64,000 nucleotides of DNA. It comes from Rhytidiadelphus loreus. Taxonomy: Eukaryota; Streptophyta; Bryopsida; Hypnales; Hylocomiaceae. Made by a program: the position numbers and the translations under genes. Location of the stretch: contig OX344764.1 in assembly GCA_947034895.1 (NCBI GenBank), forward strand, positions 22,878,001 through 22,942,000. Direction: 5' to 3'. Below are positions 1 to 10,696 of this stretch, piece after piece; positions within the stretch are counted from its first letter, which is position 1; each line of letters starts with the position of its first letter. The notes under the pieces were generated by a model. The model did not search any database and was not told where the DNA came from. It was given only the letters and a program-made list of their open reading frames with translations.

Positions 1-408
1 GGGAGGAAAGTTGATGTGGTCAAGAGACCATCATATTATACAATAAAGAATGACAATATCACCCCTTCCTCTCTAACAACCGGGTCCGGGATTGCAACGG
101 TCTTAATCAGTGAATTGTAGAATGAAGCAATAGTCATTGTTGTCTTTTTTCACTGTGAACGTAGAGTTGCAAGGAAATGAAGTATTGTACGCAATTTTGT
201 AGCAATCATCTAATAATAGTTTTTTCGTCTTCTGTATGAGCATAAATACTCTGTTGTTTGTTGTTCTTGCGTGTGCATACTTATGAAGATTCAAATTGCG
301 GACAAATGAATAAGAGAAGTTATGCAGTATGTTCAGTCCTGCCTACGGATTGAGCACTTGTCCCTACTATTGATCACATTTATTGCTGATGAAGGTGGAA
401 GTATTGTT
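1..408. other. No gene seen; AT-rich intergenic DNA
   Basis: Only short open frames without recognisable motifs on either strand. No repeat structure was noticed before the inverted-repeat element that follows. Confidence 0.5.
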
Positions 409-1152
409 CTTAAGGGTGATTGCAAGAAAGACCAAACGATTTTGGTAGCATTTGGTCAAAAACTGTGTTTTTACTGCCCAATACTAGGAGTACTAGGAGT
501 ACTAGGAGTACTACAAAATGGAGCAATCTCAGCCATTGATCTGAAAAATCAACGGCCAATAGTACATTTGAGTACTTTATAATACTGAAACAGTACTACT
601 TAAAAAAAATGACAATTTGTCACAAAAAGTAGATAAAATTAAGTATAAATTAATAAAAATTAGAAAACCATGAATAAAAAAACTAAAAATTGGCCATTTA
701 TAAAGACTTGATAGTGATTACATTTCACCAAAAACTAGAAGTTGAAACCATCATAAATGTTTGGAGTACTATGTGCAAGGGACCCCTATTTGCATGCATG
801 TTGAGAACAAAAAATTGTGTTTTTTTGAATGCCTTTTGGTAGTCACATGCTCATCTAGTGTGGGAATAGCCTACAAAAAATTCAAGTGAACACCATAATT
901 TTTGGATGCTCCACAGTACTAAAAAACCCTAAACCGCAAAGTGTGACAAATTAGCTAAATTGACATTTAATTATAAAATTATTTTTCAAAATTTATGAAA
1001 AATAATGAATCTCATGATTTCTCAGTTAGCCATCTTCAATAAAAATTTCAAGTCCATCGGCTTCATTTTTCAAATGTTATGATTGATGGCAACTTAGTCA
1101 CTTCAATTTGTGACGCCAAATAGGACCGGTCTTTCTTGCAATCACCCTTAAG
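409..1152. mobile_element. Terminal-inverted-repeat element, 744 bp
   Basis: The two ends carry a perfect 25-bp inverted repeat: the left arm (409-433) begins CTTAAGGGTGATTGC and the right arm (1128-1152) is its exact reverse complement. With a one-base gap the match continues several bases outward (TATTGT against ACAATA). The interior is AT-rich, has no transposase-like frame, and contains three copies of a 10-bp motif near 486-513. This fits a non-autonomous DNA transposon. No clear target duplication was seen, so the true end points may lie a few bases outside. Confidence 0.7.
486..513. repeat. Short tandem repeat (TACTAGGAG units)
   Basis: Three consecutive 10-bp units of the form ACTAGGAGT, inside the left part of the 744-bp inverted-repeat element. 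Confidence 0.75.
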
Positions 1153-2347
1153 ACAATAAGAAAAGCCGATTTTTCCGTATGTGTTTGACTTTTAGGGTTT
1201 TCAAGTTGAAGCAGATTGTATGTTTGTCTCACAGTAACTAAATTCCATTAGGCGTTGGGTGTCCATCATTACAGTGTCCATATTGGAATTTGAAGCTCAG
1301 AAGACAATTTATACTGGAAGGATAAGGAATATGGTATGAGGTCAAAGGATTGCACCAATTTTTGATGAGCAACAATTTGACTTTTGTGGACGCTCAATTC
1401 TTCAACTTAGACAATGCAACGGTGCAATGACACTAATCGATCACAGGAAGAGCATCGATGCAGAACTCGGGTCCGAGGGTGGTAGGACATTCCATTCTTT
1501 GATCGAAATGTCCAGATGTGACTATAGTCGGTTTTGAACTGAACGAAAGTTGTACAAAACACGAGCATGCACTAAACTTATAGAAGTAAGACATCAACAA
1601 CTTCGAAGCCCTAATTGTGTGCTTCTAATTTCTACAACTTACTTACAACAATTCTTGACAATGCCATGCATAGACTTTAAATGTGTTCAAAAATAGGAAA
1701 TGCAAAGAATGGAAATCCTACACAAGACTCTCTTTCAGTAATTTTGATTGCTACGTGCTTTGAAATCATTGCACTTTTGATCAAATTTTTTCAAGCGTGC
1801 CACTTTCATTGTAGGCCTAATCTATCCCCTCTCTTGCAAGCAATCCGAAACTTGCCTGCAATTGAAATCTTCTTTTCTAAAACTACTATAATTCAATTAC
1901 TGTTCTTGTACTCATTGAGTAGTGCTCACCAATTCTAATCTCCGTGTGATATTCGTCACTAGCTTTCTAATAAAGCAACAAATCTAGAAAGCAAGCATAG
2001 AATTCAATGCAACAAAAAGTGCAATACCAAATATTGAAGAGCCGTCTTTAAAGCTTGTGCAATCCTGCAATCGTAATGACTACAACAACAATCAAGGCTC
2101 CTCGAATGCTATTTGCTCAGAACAAGTAACGAGGCACTACAAAATCACAAGTGCCGTTGTAACAAATCAATATTGTTCATGAACCTTGTCAATCCAATTC
2201 TCTACCATCTTTTCTGAACCTTACTTGCCGTCAATGAAGAGTGTTTGGCATCTACATGACATCAAAACACCGCACTGACTTGTCTAGTCACTTACAACTA
2301 ATAGTGACATAGCTTCCGATTTATGGCACTGCTTCAACAATATATCC
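1153..2347. other. Intergenic, nothing recognised
   Basis: AT-rich sequence with only short unsupported frames (for example an 85-codon frame at 1681-1938 with no recognisable motif). Confidence 0.5.
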
Positions 2348-4036
2348 TTACCCCTAAATGCCCGAGGCACCAAATTTGGGAGTTGAAAATACTTTGAAGT
2401 TGAATAAAATCTAACCAAGTTACTATTTTTAATAGTTTATGTTTTCAAAAAATTCTTTTTAAGTCTAGTTTTAGCATCAAAAAATCTGATTTTGAAAATG
2501 ATTAATTATGGTTTTTCTATTCAAGATTTTGTGCAAGGGTGTCCATTGCAATCTTGACTTTCAATAGTGTTGAAGGCTCTTAGAAATGAGCCTCAAATAC
2601 ACTAGATCTTGGAGAAAAAATTACATTAAAAACTCATTTAAAAAATTATAGAATAGATTTTAAGAATAAATTTGATTGGGGTTATGCATGTTAGGCCCTT
2701 TATTCTCATAATTTTTTGGTGATCAATATTTTAGATTTTACATGTGAAAAGAGGATTGAAAGACTTCAAATCATTTTTGCAATTTTAATACCCTCATGAT
2801 CAAATGTTACAATCTTTCAATCCATAAGTGATATTGTTGTGTTTTCTTTTTGTTGAAGAAGGATAAAGACCAATTTGGTAATTACCCTATTAGTATAATA
2901 AGTTCGTTCCAAGGGAGACGGTCAAGTAGGGAATCTATGCTAATAGGTTTAATCTCAAAAACAAGTGATACAACTTCAAATCAATACTATCATTTATTTT
3001 TCTTGACAACCGAGACATTCAATCAAATTCCAAATAGTACTCACATTCTCAACTAGAACTCATCAATCACACTACAACGACATTATACATTCCAATTGGA
3101 ATTCAATTCTTGAAATTACTTAACTTCATAAAACTTCCAACTTGATTCCCAATTCATTTGTTTATAGAATCAATCAATTTCATAAACATAAGCATTCACA
3201 TACAACACACATGAACCAATTTAGCTAAAATTATTTTCTTATTATATTGTCAAATTGGCAAATAATTCACTGTTACAATTTCACAAACTTTCAACAATTA
3301 AATCATTCTCATCTCATTTCACATCGTTCTCCATCAATTTGGTCACACACCAATCTCTCATTCAATTATCTTTCTAACACTCATCTCCATCACTACATAC
3401 ACAAACACATCAAGCAACCTTACACAATTAATCTCATAGACTCTTCCAAAACAAAGAAAAATACACAACCATCTCTGGGCTGGGACTCTCACTTGTCTCT
3501 CACGTAGTGGGTAAAGAAAAATGAAAGAAACTTAGGACTTAATAGGCCTTGCATTGACGGTTGCCAACTCGGAGAAGATGACAAACTACCAAAAACTATC
3601 AAATTGGAATTTGCACAACTACCCAATACATGTCACATGATTCTGACTTGGAATTGACCACATAGAAAACAAAATCCTTCACTTTCATCTTACATTCAAA
3701 ATCACATGCCTTCTTGTTTGAAATCTCTACAGACCACTAATCCCAACCTCGAAATTGCTTAAGTATACACTCAAAAACACCAACTTGAACCAAAAAATAT
3801 TGAAAACATATTACCAATACTTATTAAAAACAAATAAAATCACTAAAAAATGCACAAAATTAATAACCCAACTAGGAATCTACACTTTTCCTACGTGATC
3901 TCTAGCAAGTCTAATTTGAATTTATATGGTTACAATTCCAAAAAGATTGATACAACTTATCAAAATTTTGACTTTTTGTTCAATTTAGAGCAAATTCCTA
4001 GAAGCTCAAAAAAGGCCTTGAGCATTTAGAGGATAA
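2348..4036. mobile_element. TTAACC-type inverted-repeat element, long copy
   Basis: The left end reads TTACCCCTAAATGCCCGAGGC. The right end reads GCCTTGAGCATTTAGAGGATAA, roughly its reverse complement. The same ends bound the element at 55014-55811, and sequence just inside the left ends is also shared (the 'ctagatcttggag' stretch near 2600 and 55270). The extra length here suggests a nested insertion or a less deleted copy. No transposase frame was recognised. Confidence 0.6.
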
Positions 4037-5102
4037 TCCCTAAGCATCTAGAATCTTCTTCAGAATTGACGTTTTGGAAAAAATTATTATAAAGTATTAG
4101 TTGGAAGAATATTTTGGAATTGATTCATGAATAAAAGTTTTAGATTCCATCCATATGGTTAGAGTCACCAATGCTATCACCAATATTTTTTTTTATAAAT
4201 TTTGAAAGGGAAAACTTTAAATTCCTTCTAAATTTGATTACAAACAAAATATTATCATTTTTTTTGAGTAAAACTTGGTGGAATGGATTTGAAATGAGGT
4301 TCTCTTGAGATGGTGATTTGTTTGAAATTTTTGTGTTCTTTAAATCTACGACCTCATTTTTGCAAATCCAGTTTTGAATTAGAGTCAATGCAATTTTGGC
4401 TTGGTCAACCACTTGACATACTTCCACATTTGTAATTTTAGAAAAATATGTATTGTAGTAACACCAAATTTGACCATTGGATAGGACAACAATTTGATAA
4501 CTTTTCTCCACAAATTGGGATGACTTTCATCCAAGCAATAATGAGAAAGAAACAAGAATATGAATCTATTCATCATCCAGAAATTGGACGTTAACCCACT
4601 TGAGGGTTAAACCCTCCAAGAGATTCAACTTCAGAAATGGTGGTCAGCCACAAGAGGGTGGCTTACCTTGGACTTCCTTTCCATATTCAACAAAGAATCA
4701 TCGAATAGTACACAAGAATATTTGACACAAGCGGCGGCATCCTCTAGCTACCTGGGAAAGCGCTCCATCCATACAAGAGATGCCACTGATCAATTGTTCG
4801 TGAACCTTACGAGTTCTCATCTACACTTCTATGACACTGATCTCAAAGACTCCACCTTCAACTAAGTTATCTACCACCAGAAACCTACACTTCAAATGCG
4901 CAATGGCTCACGACGACTTCTACCTAGCTCTCCATGCATGATCTTGGCAAGAATTCTCGGCCAGTGTGCTCGCTCTCCAGTAGCTTGCAACAAGAATTTG
5001 ATACTCTATACTCTACATGGAGCAGGAATGTGGAGAGGTGGAAGCTTAGTTGTGGTTTAGGCTTGCAATTGACAGCCAGCGATGGTGATCATAGGTTTCT
5101 CG
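4037..5102. other. 3' flank of the KCS gene
   Basis: The stretch following the KCS stop codon on the minus strand. The part nearest the gene (about 4700-5100) is less AT-rich than the DNA beyond and may contain its 3' untranslated region. A 65-codon plus-strand frame at 4668-4865 starts with TTG and has no recognisable motif. Confidence 0.45.
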
Positions 5103-7481
5103 TTACGAAAAAGCAGTGGCAGCGCGGACAGGGTACTCGTGGATGCAATCCAGCCACGGGTTGCGTGAAGGCCGCTTCACGGTGCGAAGCGCGCGCCACA
5201 CCGCGCTGTTGCACTTGAAGCCCGAGCCGAAGGCGATTTGCCACACGCGGTCGCCGCGCTTCACGCGCTCCTTGGCTTCCATGTACGCCAGCTCGTACCA
5301 CAAGGAGCTGCTGGACGTGTTGCCGAACCTGCTTGGAATTCAAGAGTTTGGTCACTGGAGATGGATACAATTGACTCATGTTGCCCTTTTTTTATGATGT
5401 TTTTATGATGCTTTGTGAACAGATGTTTTATTTGCTTTTTTGCAATGAGCTGGTGACTGGCGGATGGGGGATGGCTTACCTGTGGAGAGTCATTCGCGAG
5501 GGCTCCATGTGCCATTCTGTGAGGTCGAGATTCTTCTCGAGCTCGTCGAGCACGGCGCGGCCGCCGGCGTGGATGCAGAAGTGCTCGCACGCGAGCTTGA
5601 AATCCGGGATGTAGGCCTTCATTTTGAATTTGAGGCATTTGCGCGCGACGAGGTTGGCGAAGAAGAGCAGCTGCTCCGAGAGAGGGAGGATGAGCGGCCC
5701 GAGCGTGGTGATGTTGGTTTTGAGTGCGTCGCCTGCGACGCCCATGAGGTCTTTCGAGAGCGCGACGCCCACGTTCCGGTATTCGTCCTGCTGCTGATAC
5801 ACGCACGCGTAGCTATTGTCGTCCGCACCCTTGTGTGTTCGCACCGTGTGCACGAGCTCGTACTTGGACCGCCACCGTTCGCGTCCCCGGTTCGAGAGCA
5901 GAATCGCTGCGCCTCCCATTCGGAATATGCAGTTCTGCAACAGCATGGATCGGTCGTTGCCGAAGTACCAATTTAGGGTTATGTTCTCCGTGCTCACCAC
6001 CACCGCGTATGTGTTCCGGTGCACCTACACAGCAGTGACCCAAATTTTTCATGGGTTTAAACTGGAAAGCTTCGATTGATTGAAAGCTTCAATTCGAACA
6101 GGGCCAAACTTTACATCACCAGAATCAGTGAAGAACATTGCATGTGCTGATCGAAGATTAAGCAGAAATTGGTAAAAGAAAGTCGCCACATGAAATACTC
6201 AAACTGTCTAACAAAACATGATCGAGCTGGGCCCATACCTGGAGGAGGTCCCTTGCAATGTCGATGGAGATGAGCCCTGCGCTGCATCCCATGCCTGCGA
6301 GGTTGACGCTCTTGACATTCCCCCGAATTTTATAGTGGTTAATGATCATGGACGAGAGCGACGGCGTGGGATTGAACAAGCTGCAATTCACCACCAGCAC
6401 GCCCACGTCCTTGGGCTTCAAGCCCGTCTTCTCGAAAAGCTCATCCAGGGCACCGAACATGACCTGCTCGGCCTCCTCGCGCGCCTGCTGCATGGTGGGC
6501 GGGCGCCCTTTCTTCACCGGCGTGACGTCGTTGATGATGGACTCGGGGAGGTACGCTTGGTCGCCCAGCCCCGAGCGCATCGTGATCTTCCGCTGAAACG
6601 CCATGCTCTCCTCGCTGAAGGCGTCCGTCATCTCGCACGCCTGCAAGAAGCGCTCGTTGGAGCATTGGCGCGCGTCCTCCGGCTTGTGGCATGCGAAGTC
6701 CACCAGGTAAACGGGACGCGGACGCATCATCACGTACAGAGTTACGACGCATACGCTCATGCCCGAGCACGCCAACGCACTCACCTGCACACCACCATGG
6801 GCACCACCACATTACAGACATCTACATTTTCAAATTCCCCACACAAATTCTCCCTAGCCTGCTGCTTGATTCGCAATTCTCGCGTCACAGCAACTGCTTG
6901 GCGACGAACATAATTACGTCTTCAGAACGGCGTTCTCGCTTTCTGTCTCAGCGTCAATTTGAGCGTTCTTTCACTCAATGGAGATTGAGACAAAATCACA
7001 GAACCAGTAAGCAAAAACAGAGTTCGGAAAACTGGAATTAGGAATATTTGTAACGTGACCAGCAGATTTTGTGCTTCAATTACGACTGACATGATCGAAG
7101 GTGGGTCCACGCAGTACGTGAACTGAACTCACGCACTAGGTGATTTCATGTTTCATTGCAGTCCTGTGAGTTCTGGGCTTGATCACTTACGAGGTTGAAA
7201 TGCAGATTTTCCCAGAGCTGGAGTATGTCGCCCCACCCGACGCGGAACCAGCTGAGCTCGGCGAGGGTGATGAGCAGCAACGGGATGACCATCAACACCA
7301 TAGCGTGCGTGATGAGGTAGTGGTACCCGAGCTTCACATACTTGAGGTTCACGCTGGACAGGAAATCGGGAAGCATGATAGCGACTCGCAAGCTGTGCAG
7401 GAGCGCCACCTTCTCTGCCAATTCCGCATCTCTCGACGTCGCCACGATCTTGTACGACCCCGCCACTCGGTCTGTTTCCAT
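5103..7481 (-). CDS. KCS: 3-ketoacyl-CoA synthase (very-long-chain fatty acid elongase condensing enzyme)
   Basis: Condensing enzyme of the endoplasmic-reticulum fatty acid elongase: it joins malonyl-CoA to a long-chain acyl-CoA for waxes, cutin/suberin precursors and sphingolipids. Exons in reading order are 7191-7481, 6239-6784, 5480-6024 and 5103-5328 (535 aa, usual family length). Splices are GT-AG and phase-consistent, joining HFNL/VSAL, LLQ/VHRN and LHR/FGNT. Two N-terminal membrane segments (about residues 55-77 and 97-117) precede the FAE1/CUT1 domain. The catalytic triad is visible: Cys264 in GMGCSAGL, His431 in CIHAGGRA and Asn464 in [15 protein letters not shown] and [12 protein letters not shown] are also hallmarks. 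The first ATG after an upstream in-frame stop was chosen as start; the 15 codons before it contain no ATG. Three introns is more than flowering-plant KCS genes usually have. Family is certain; chain-length preference is not. Confidence 0.95.
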
Positions 7482-7539
7482 TTTTTCCAATTCGATCGAC
7501 CCCAAACCGTACTGTTCCGGTCCCACAAACCTAATACAA

Positions 7540-8110
7540 CCCGAAATTCTCTTGTGTCACGCACGGCACCAATGAACACATTCACGACCGACTACGCTTC
7601 AGAATTGCTGGTATTAAATACCTGCAGCACACATAGAAACAAGAACCTTACTAACTGTCGAACCAAATACTGTAAAATCGAAACTGCAGCAAGAATTTCG
7701 TACACAAAATGCGCACCTTGATAATAATATCCTGCAAATACCCCTCAATTCTCTTATCACAATATATTACCGACTCTACCACGGCATTGCTGGTATCCAA
7801 AACCTGCAGCTCACATATAAAGAGCCATACATACTATTGAACGAACACGTACTATAAAGATTGAAACTGCAGGTAGAAACTCATACACACAAACGCACCT
7901 TCGTTAATAATTATTATTTCTGCAACCACCCCGGCCCCAAACTAAATTCTCTGATCACAACTTCAACACCAACTCTTCCTCGGCATTCCCGGTATCCAAA
8001 ACTTTGCAGGGAACATTGAAAGGAGATCCTCACTATGGAACCAACACAGTCAGATCGAAAGTACTGCAGCTAGAACGTCATACACAAAATTGTACCTTGT
8101 TAATACTCTG
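7540..8110. repeat. Three diverged ~200-bp tandem units upstream of KCS
   Basis: Units start near 7540, 7742 and 7940. Each runs through the same landmarks: an AAATTCTCT..TCAC opening, then GGCATTGCTGGTAT.AAA, CCTGCAG, a conserved ATCGAAA..CTGCAG, then TCATACACAAAA and GCACCTT.(G)TTAAT. Identity is moderate, so the duplication is old. The array lies 60-630 bp before the KCS start codon, in its promoter or 5' untranslated region. Confidence 0.75.
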
Positions 8111-8713
8111 CAATTTGCGAAGGAACGTAACTGAGCTGCACCTTCCCCCCTGGCTTGATAGCTCCTGCTTGGTGAAGGTTGAATCTCACCACGCGCAGAA
8201 GAGCTGCGCTGGTGACTAGCTAGAGATTGAAGAAGCTGTTGTTCATGAATGAAGGCTTCTTGGTCATTGCCGAGGCGACGTCTCCATGGCCATGGAGCTA
8301 TTCTGTCGCAATAAAAGCGGCTGCAGGACGTTTCCAGAGCGAGTCTAGCTGGTCTGGTGCATGCAGTTATTGATGATTGTTTGGCTGTGTGATGACCACA
8401 CAGTATTAACTCATGGAACTTATAGATAGCTAGCTCCACCCACTATAGACTCACTTGTAAGCTGGATGCTCTGAAAACCGAACCTCGAGCTTCAAGCTAC
8501 CTAAACTTGTGTATGTCATGTGCGCTTGCTCACTTCAATGCGGAGGCAGGAATGAGATCTCGGCACTTGAAAAGGGTTGGTGAGTGCAGCTCGCTCATGG
8601 GAAGCCTTCTTATATATTTCCACCCATTAAGCTTTGCCTACTCAATGCCCTTGCCTGCAGCACTGGCTGTTGCCTGCCCATGTGCCACGACTTCCTTTTT
8701 ATGAACCATGCAA
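8111..8713. other. KCS upstream flank, no gene
   Basis: No supported coding region. It probably includes distal promoter sequence of the KCS gene. Confidence 0.4.
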
Positions 8714-8927
8714 TAACAAAAGTTGGTAAAAAAAATCGCACCCGAAATCGAGTGCACCGTTCATTTATCCGCCCTTTTGCATAGTACCAACTAGAACGAC
8801 TACAGACTTTTCTTTTTGAATTTCCAACAACAATTTTTTGAATTTGTGAGTGTGTAATAGAGCGTTGGAAAGGTACTTTCAATGCTCTGTAGTTGTTGAG
8901 TGTGGGTTTTCTTACCAACTTTTGTTA
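8714..8927. mobile_element. Foldback MITE, 214 bp
   Basis: The ends are inverted repeats of about 28 bp: TAACAAAAGTTGGTAA.AAAA on the left, and its reverse complement ending CCAACTTTTGTTA on the right. Both ends are bounded by TA, compatible with a Tc1/mariner-like (Stowaway-type) MITE. No coding capacity. Confidence 0.7.
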
Positions 8928-8930
8928 TAG

Positions 8931-9334
8931 TAGGGGGAGTCACACCTTCTTCATCAAACACTTAGAGAAATCAATGGAGAATGAGAAGTTGGTGAGGATT
9001 TGGAGGAGCCAATGGGAAGCCGTGGTGGGTGAAGAAGGTGTGACAATAGTGGAGGATGAAATAAATGAAGAATCGATGTAGGTGGACGTAAGAATCCAAA
9101 TAGTCGCAATGCAACAAGTGCAACAACAAAGGTAAAAATGGCAATGGAAAGAGTACAAAGGAGTATTCTTAGCTAGCTATATCTTCTGCATTCCCAATCC
9201 TCACTTCCAGAGGTGGAGATATAGCTAACTAAAAATATTTTGCTTGAAGGGTCAACATGAAGTCAACCCTAAGCCACCACGTCTCAATTCACCATCCTCC
9301 AAGTGCTGGGTGAAGAAGGTGTGACTACCCCTAG
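8931..9334. mobile_element. Inverted-repeat element, ~404 bp
   Basis: The left end TAGGGGGAGTCACACCTTC is matched at the right end by the complement of GAAGGTGTGACTACCCCTA. The inverted match covers about 30 bp. The motif GGGTGAAGAAGGTGTGAC occurs once more inside (about 9026-9044), and a small hairpin (AGATATAGCTA arms) lies at 9170-9230. Only 3 bp separate it from the preceding MITE. Confidence 0.65.
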
Positions 9335-10476
9335 GGTCGGAATGGCACGGTGGATTCAAGGTGTCCCAATAAATGAGTTTTGGGTTTATGTCGATTTATG
9401 TAGAAACAAAGAATGCATGTAATCATCTTGTTACAGGATAATTTTGTGGCTGATGATCGTGAAGCCGATGGGAATTGTTCAATTTGAATTAGGAATGAAT
9501 TTAGATACGATTTGGGAGTGAATGCCACTACTCCAGACATGCCTTGTGGTCAAACCAGAGCTGAAAATTTGGCAATAAATTTTCCTTCTTTCAGGAAGGA
9601 TGCAATTGCTGAAACTAATGCTTCCCAATCTTGAGATGGTACTGTATAGCAATAACTTGGACGAATGTACAGTACATGATTCAGGATGTTCTGTATAAGG
9701 TAACAGGCTTTGAAATCGTACAGGCTCTCAAACCACCCACATCTTCACATGTACACGTTTTTTCACAGCTTTCAGCAATGTAGAAACACTATACATTTTG
9801 GGAGGTGGACGATTTTAAAGCCCCATGCCATTTCAACTTCAAAATTTTATAACAAATTTCACAAAGCTCCAAAAAATATGAAACGAATTGGGTTAGATGC
9901 CAATTTTACTTGGCTTTCAAGGAAAATTTACTGAAAATGATTTCAAGAAGCTTCGTCTCCCCAAAATTCAGTTGGGCGATTTCTTGACCTGTTACCTTAT
10001 TCACATTCACGGATGTAAGTTACTGATTGACTTCATCAAGATCTTGACTCTGCCAAAAGCGATTGACAAAAATTCCCTGCATGTGCCCTTATTAGTTGGT
10101 TGCATCTTTATTTCATATCTTTTAATTCTTTTTTCTTTTTCTTTTTTTATAATTATTTTCTTCAACATATGTATTTACAGATGTGGCCTTTTACATGTTG
10201 TTTTAGTACAGCTATCTCTGACACCAAGCACTCGTAGTTTAGTCATGTGTTGTCTCAGATGTAGGTGTGAAAGGGACCATTGCCAAACTTATACCCTCTT
10301 TAAGGTAGCAACATCCATAACATTCAACAAATTATTGGACCCTACTAGCAAGAGAATTGAATTTCAATGCACTTTCAAATGTACTTTTTGGACATTGTGA
10401 GTATAAGTTGTGAATTTTTAAAGAGACCCACTATAGATCCACCTAATACCAACACTAGGGTCTGGATATTTAGATG
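9335..10476. other. Intergenic with one dispersed-repeat copy
   Basis: No supported gene. About 9789-10000 is a copy of the TAAGGTAGG family, recognised by the core AATTGGGTTAGATGCCAATT and CACAAAGCTCCAAAAAATATG. The 167-codon plus-strand frame at 9897-10400 overlaps that repeat and looks non-coding. Confidence 0.5.
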
Positions 10477-10693
10477 CACTATAAGAAACCCGCATTTTAG
10501 GTTACATTTTGTAATTTTTTAAAACGGATTTTAGGTGATTTCCATTGCAACATACCCATGTTTTTATATCAACAATAAGTTCAACATAAAATCAATGTTG
10601 ACATAAAAACATGGGCATGTTGCAATAGACGTCACCTAAAATCCGTTTAAAAAAATTACAAAACGTAACCTAAAACACGGGTTTCTTCTAGTG
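10477..10693. mobile_element. CACTA-type MITE, 217 bp
   Basis: Begins CACTATAAGAAACCCG and ends CGGGTTTCTTCTAGTG, and the inverted repeat continues through nearly the whole element, making a long foldback. It is flanked by a 3-bp direct repeat ATG (10474-10476 and 10694-10696), the target-duplication size of CACTA (En/Spm) transposons. Confidence 0.85.
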
Positions 10694-10696
10694 ATG

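Noticed and set aside
5261..5976. Several long frames on both strands over KCS exons 3-4
   Set aside because: Arg/Ala/His-rich compositions typical of off-frame reading of GC-rich coding sequence. Only the FGNTSSS and CIHAGG frames fit the family.
6218..6913. 231-codon plus-strand open frame
   Set aside because: It lies opposite KCS exon 2. The minus-strand translation carries the KCS catalytic motif in phase with the other exons, so this frame is its antisense shadow, kept open by high GC.
7482..7526. Upstream extension of the KCS start by 15 codons
   Set aside because: It would need a GTG start. No ATG lies between the in-frame TGA and the ATG at 7481.
9897..10400. 167-codon plus-strand frame
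   Set aside because: It begins inside a dispersed-repeat copy and reads through low-complexity T-rich sequence. The Phe/Leu/Cys-rich product is not recognisable.
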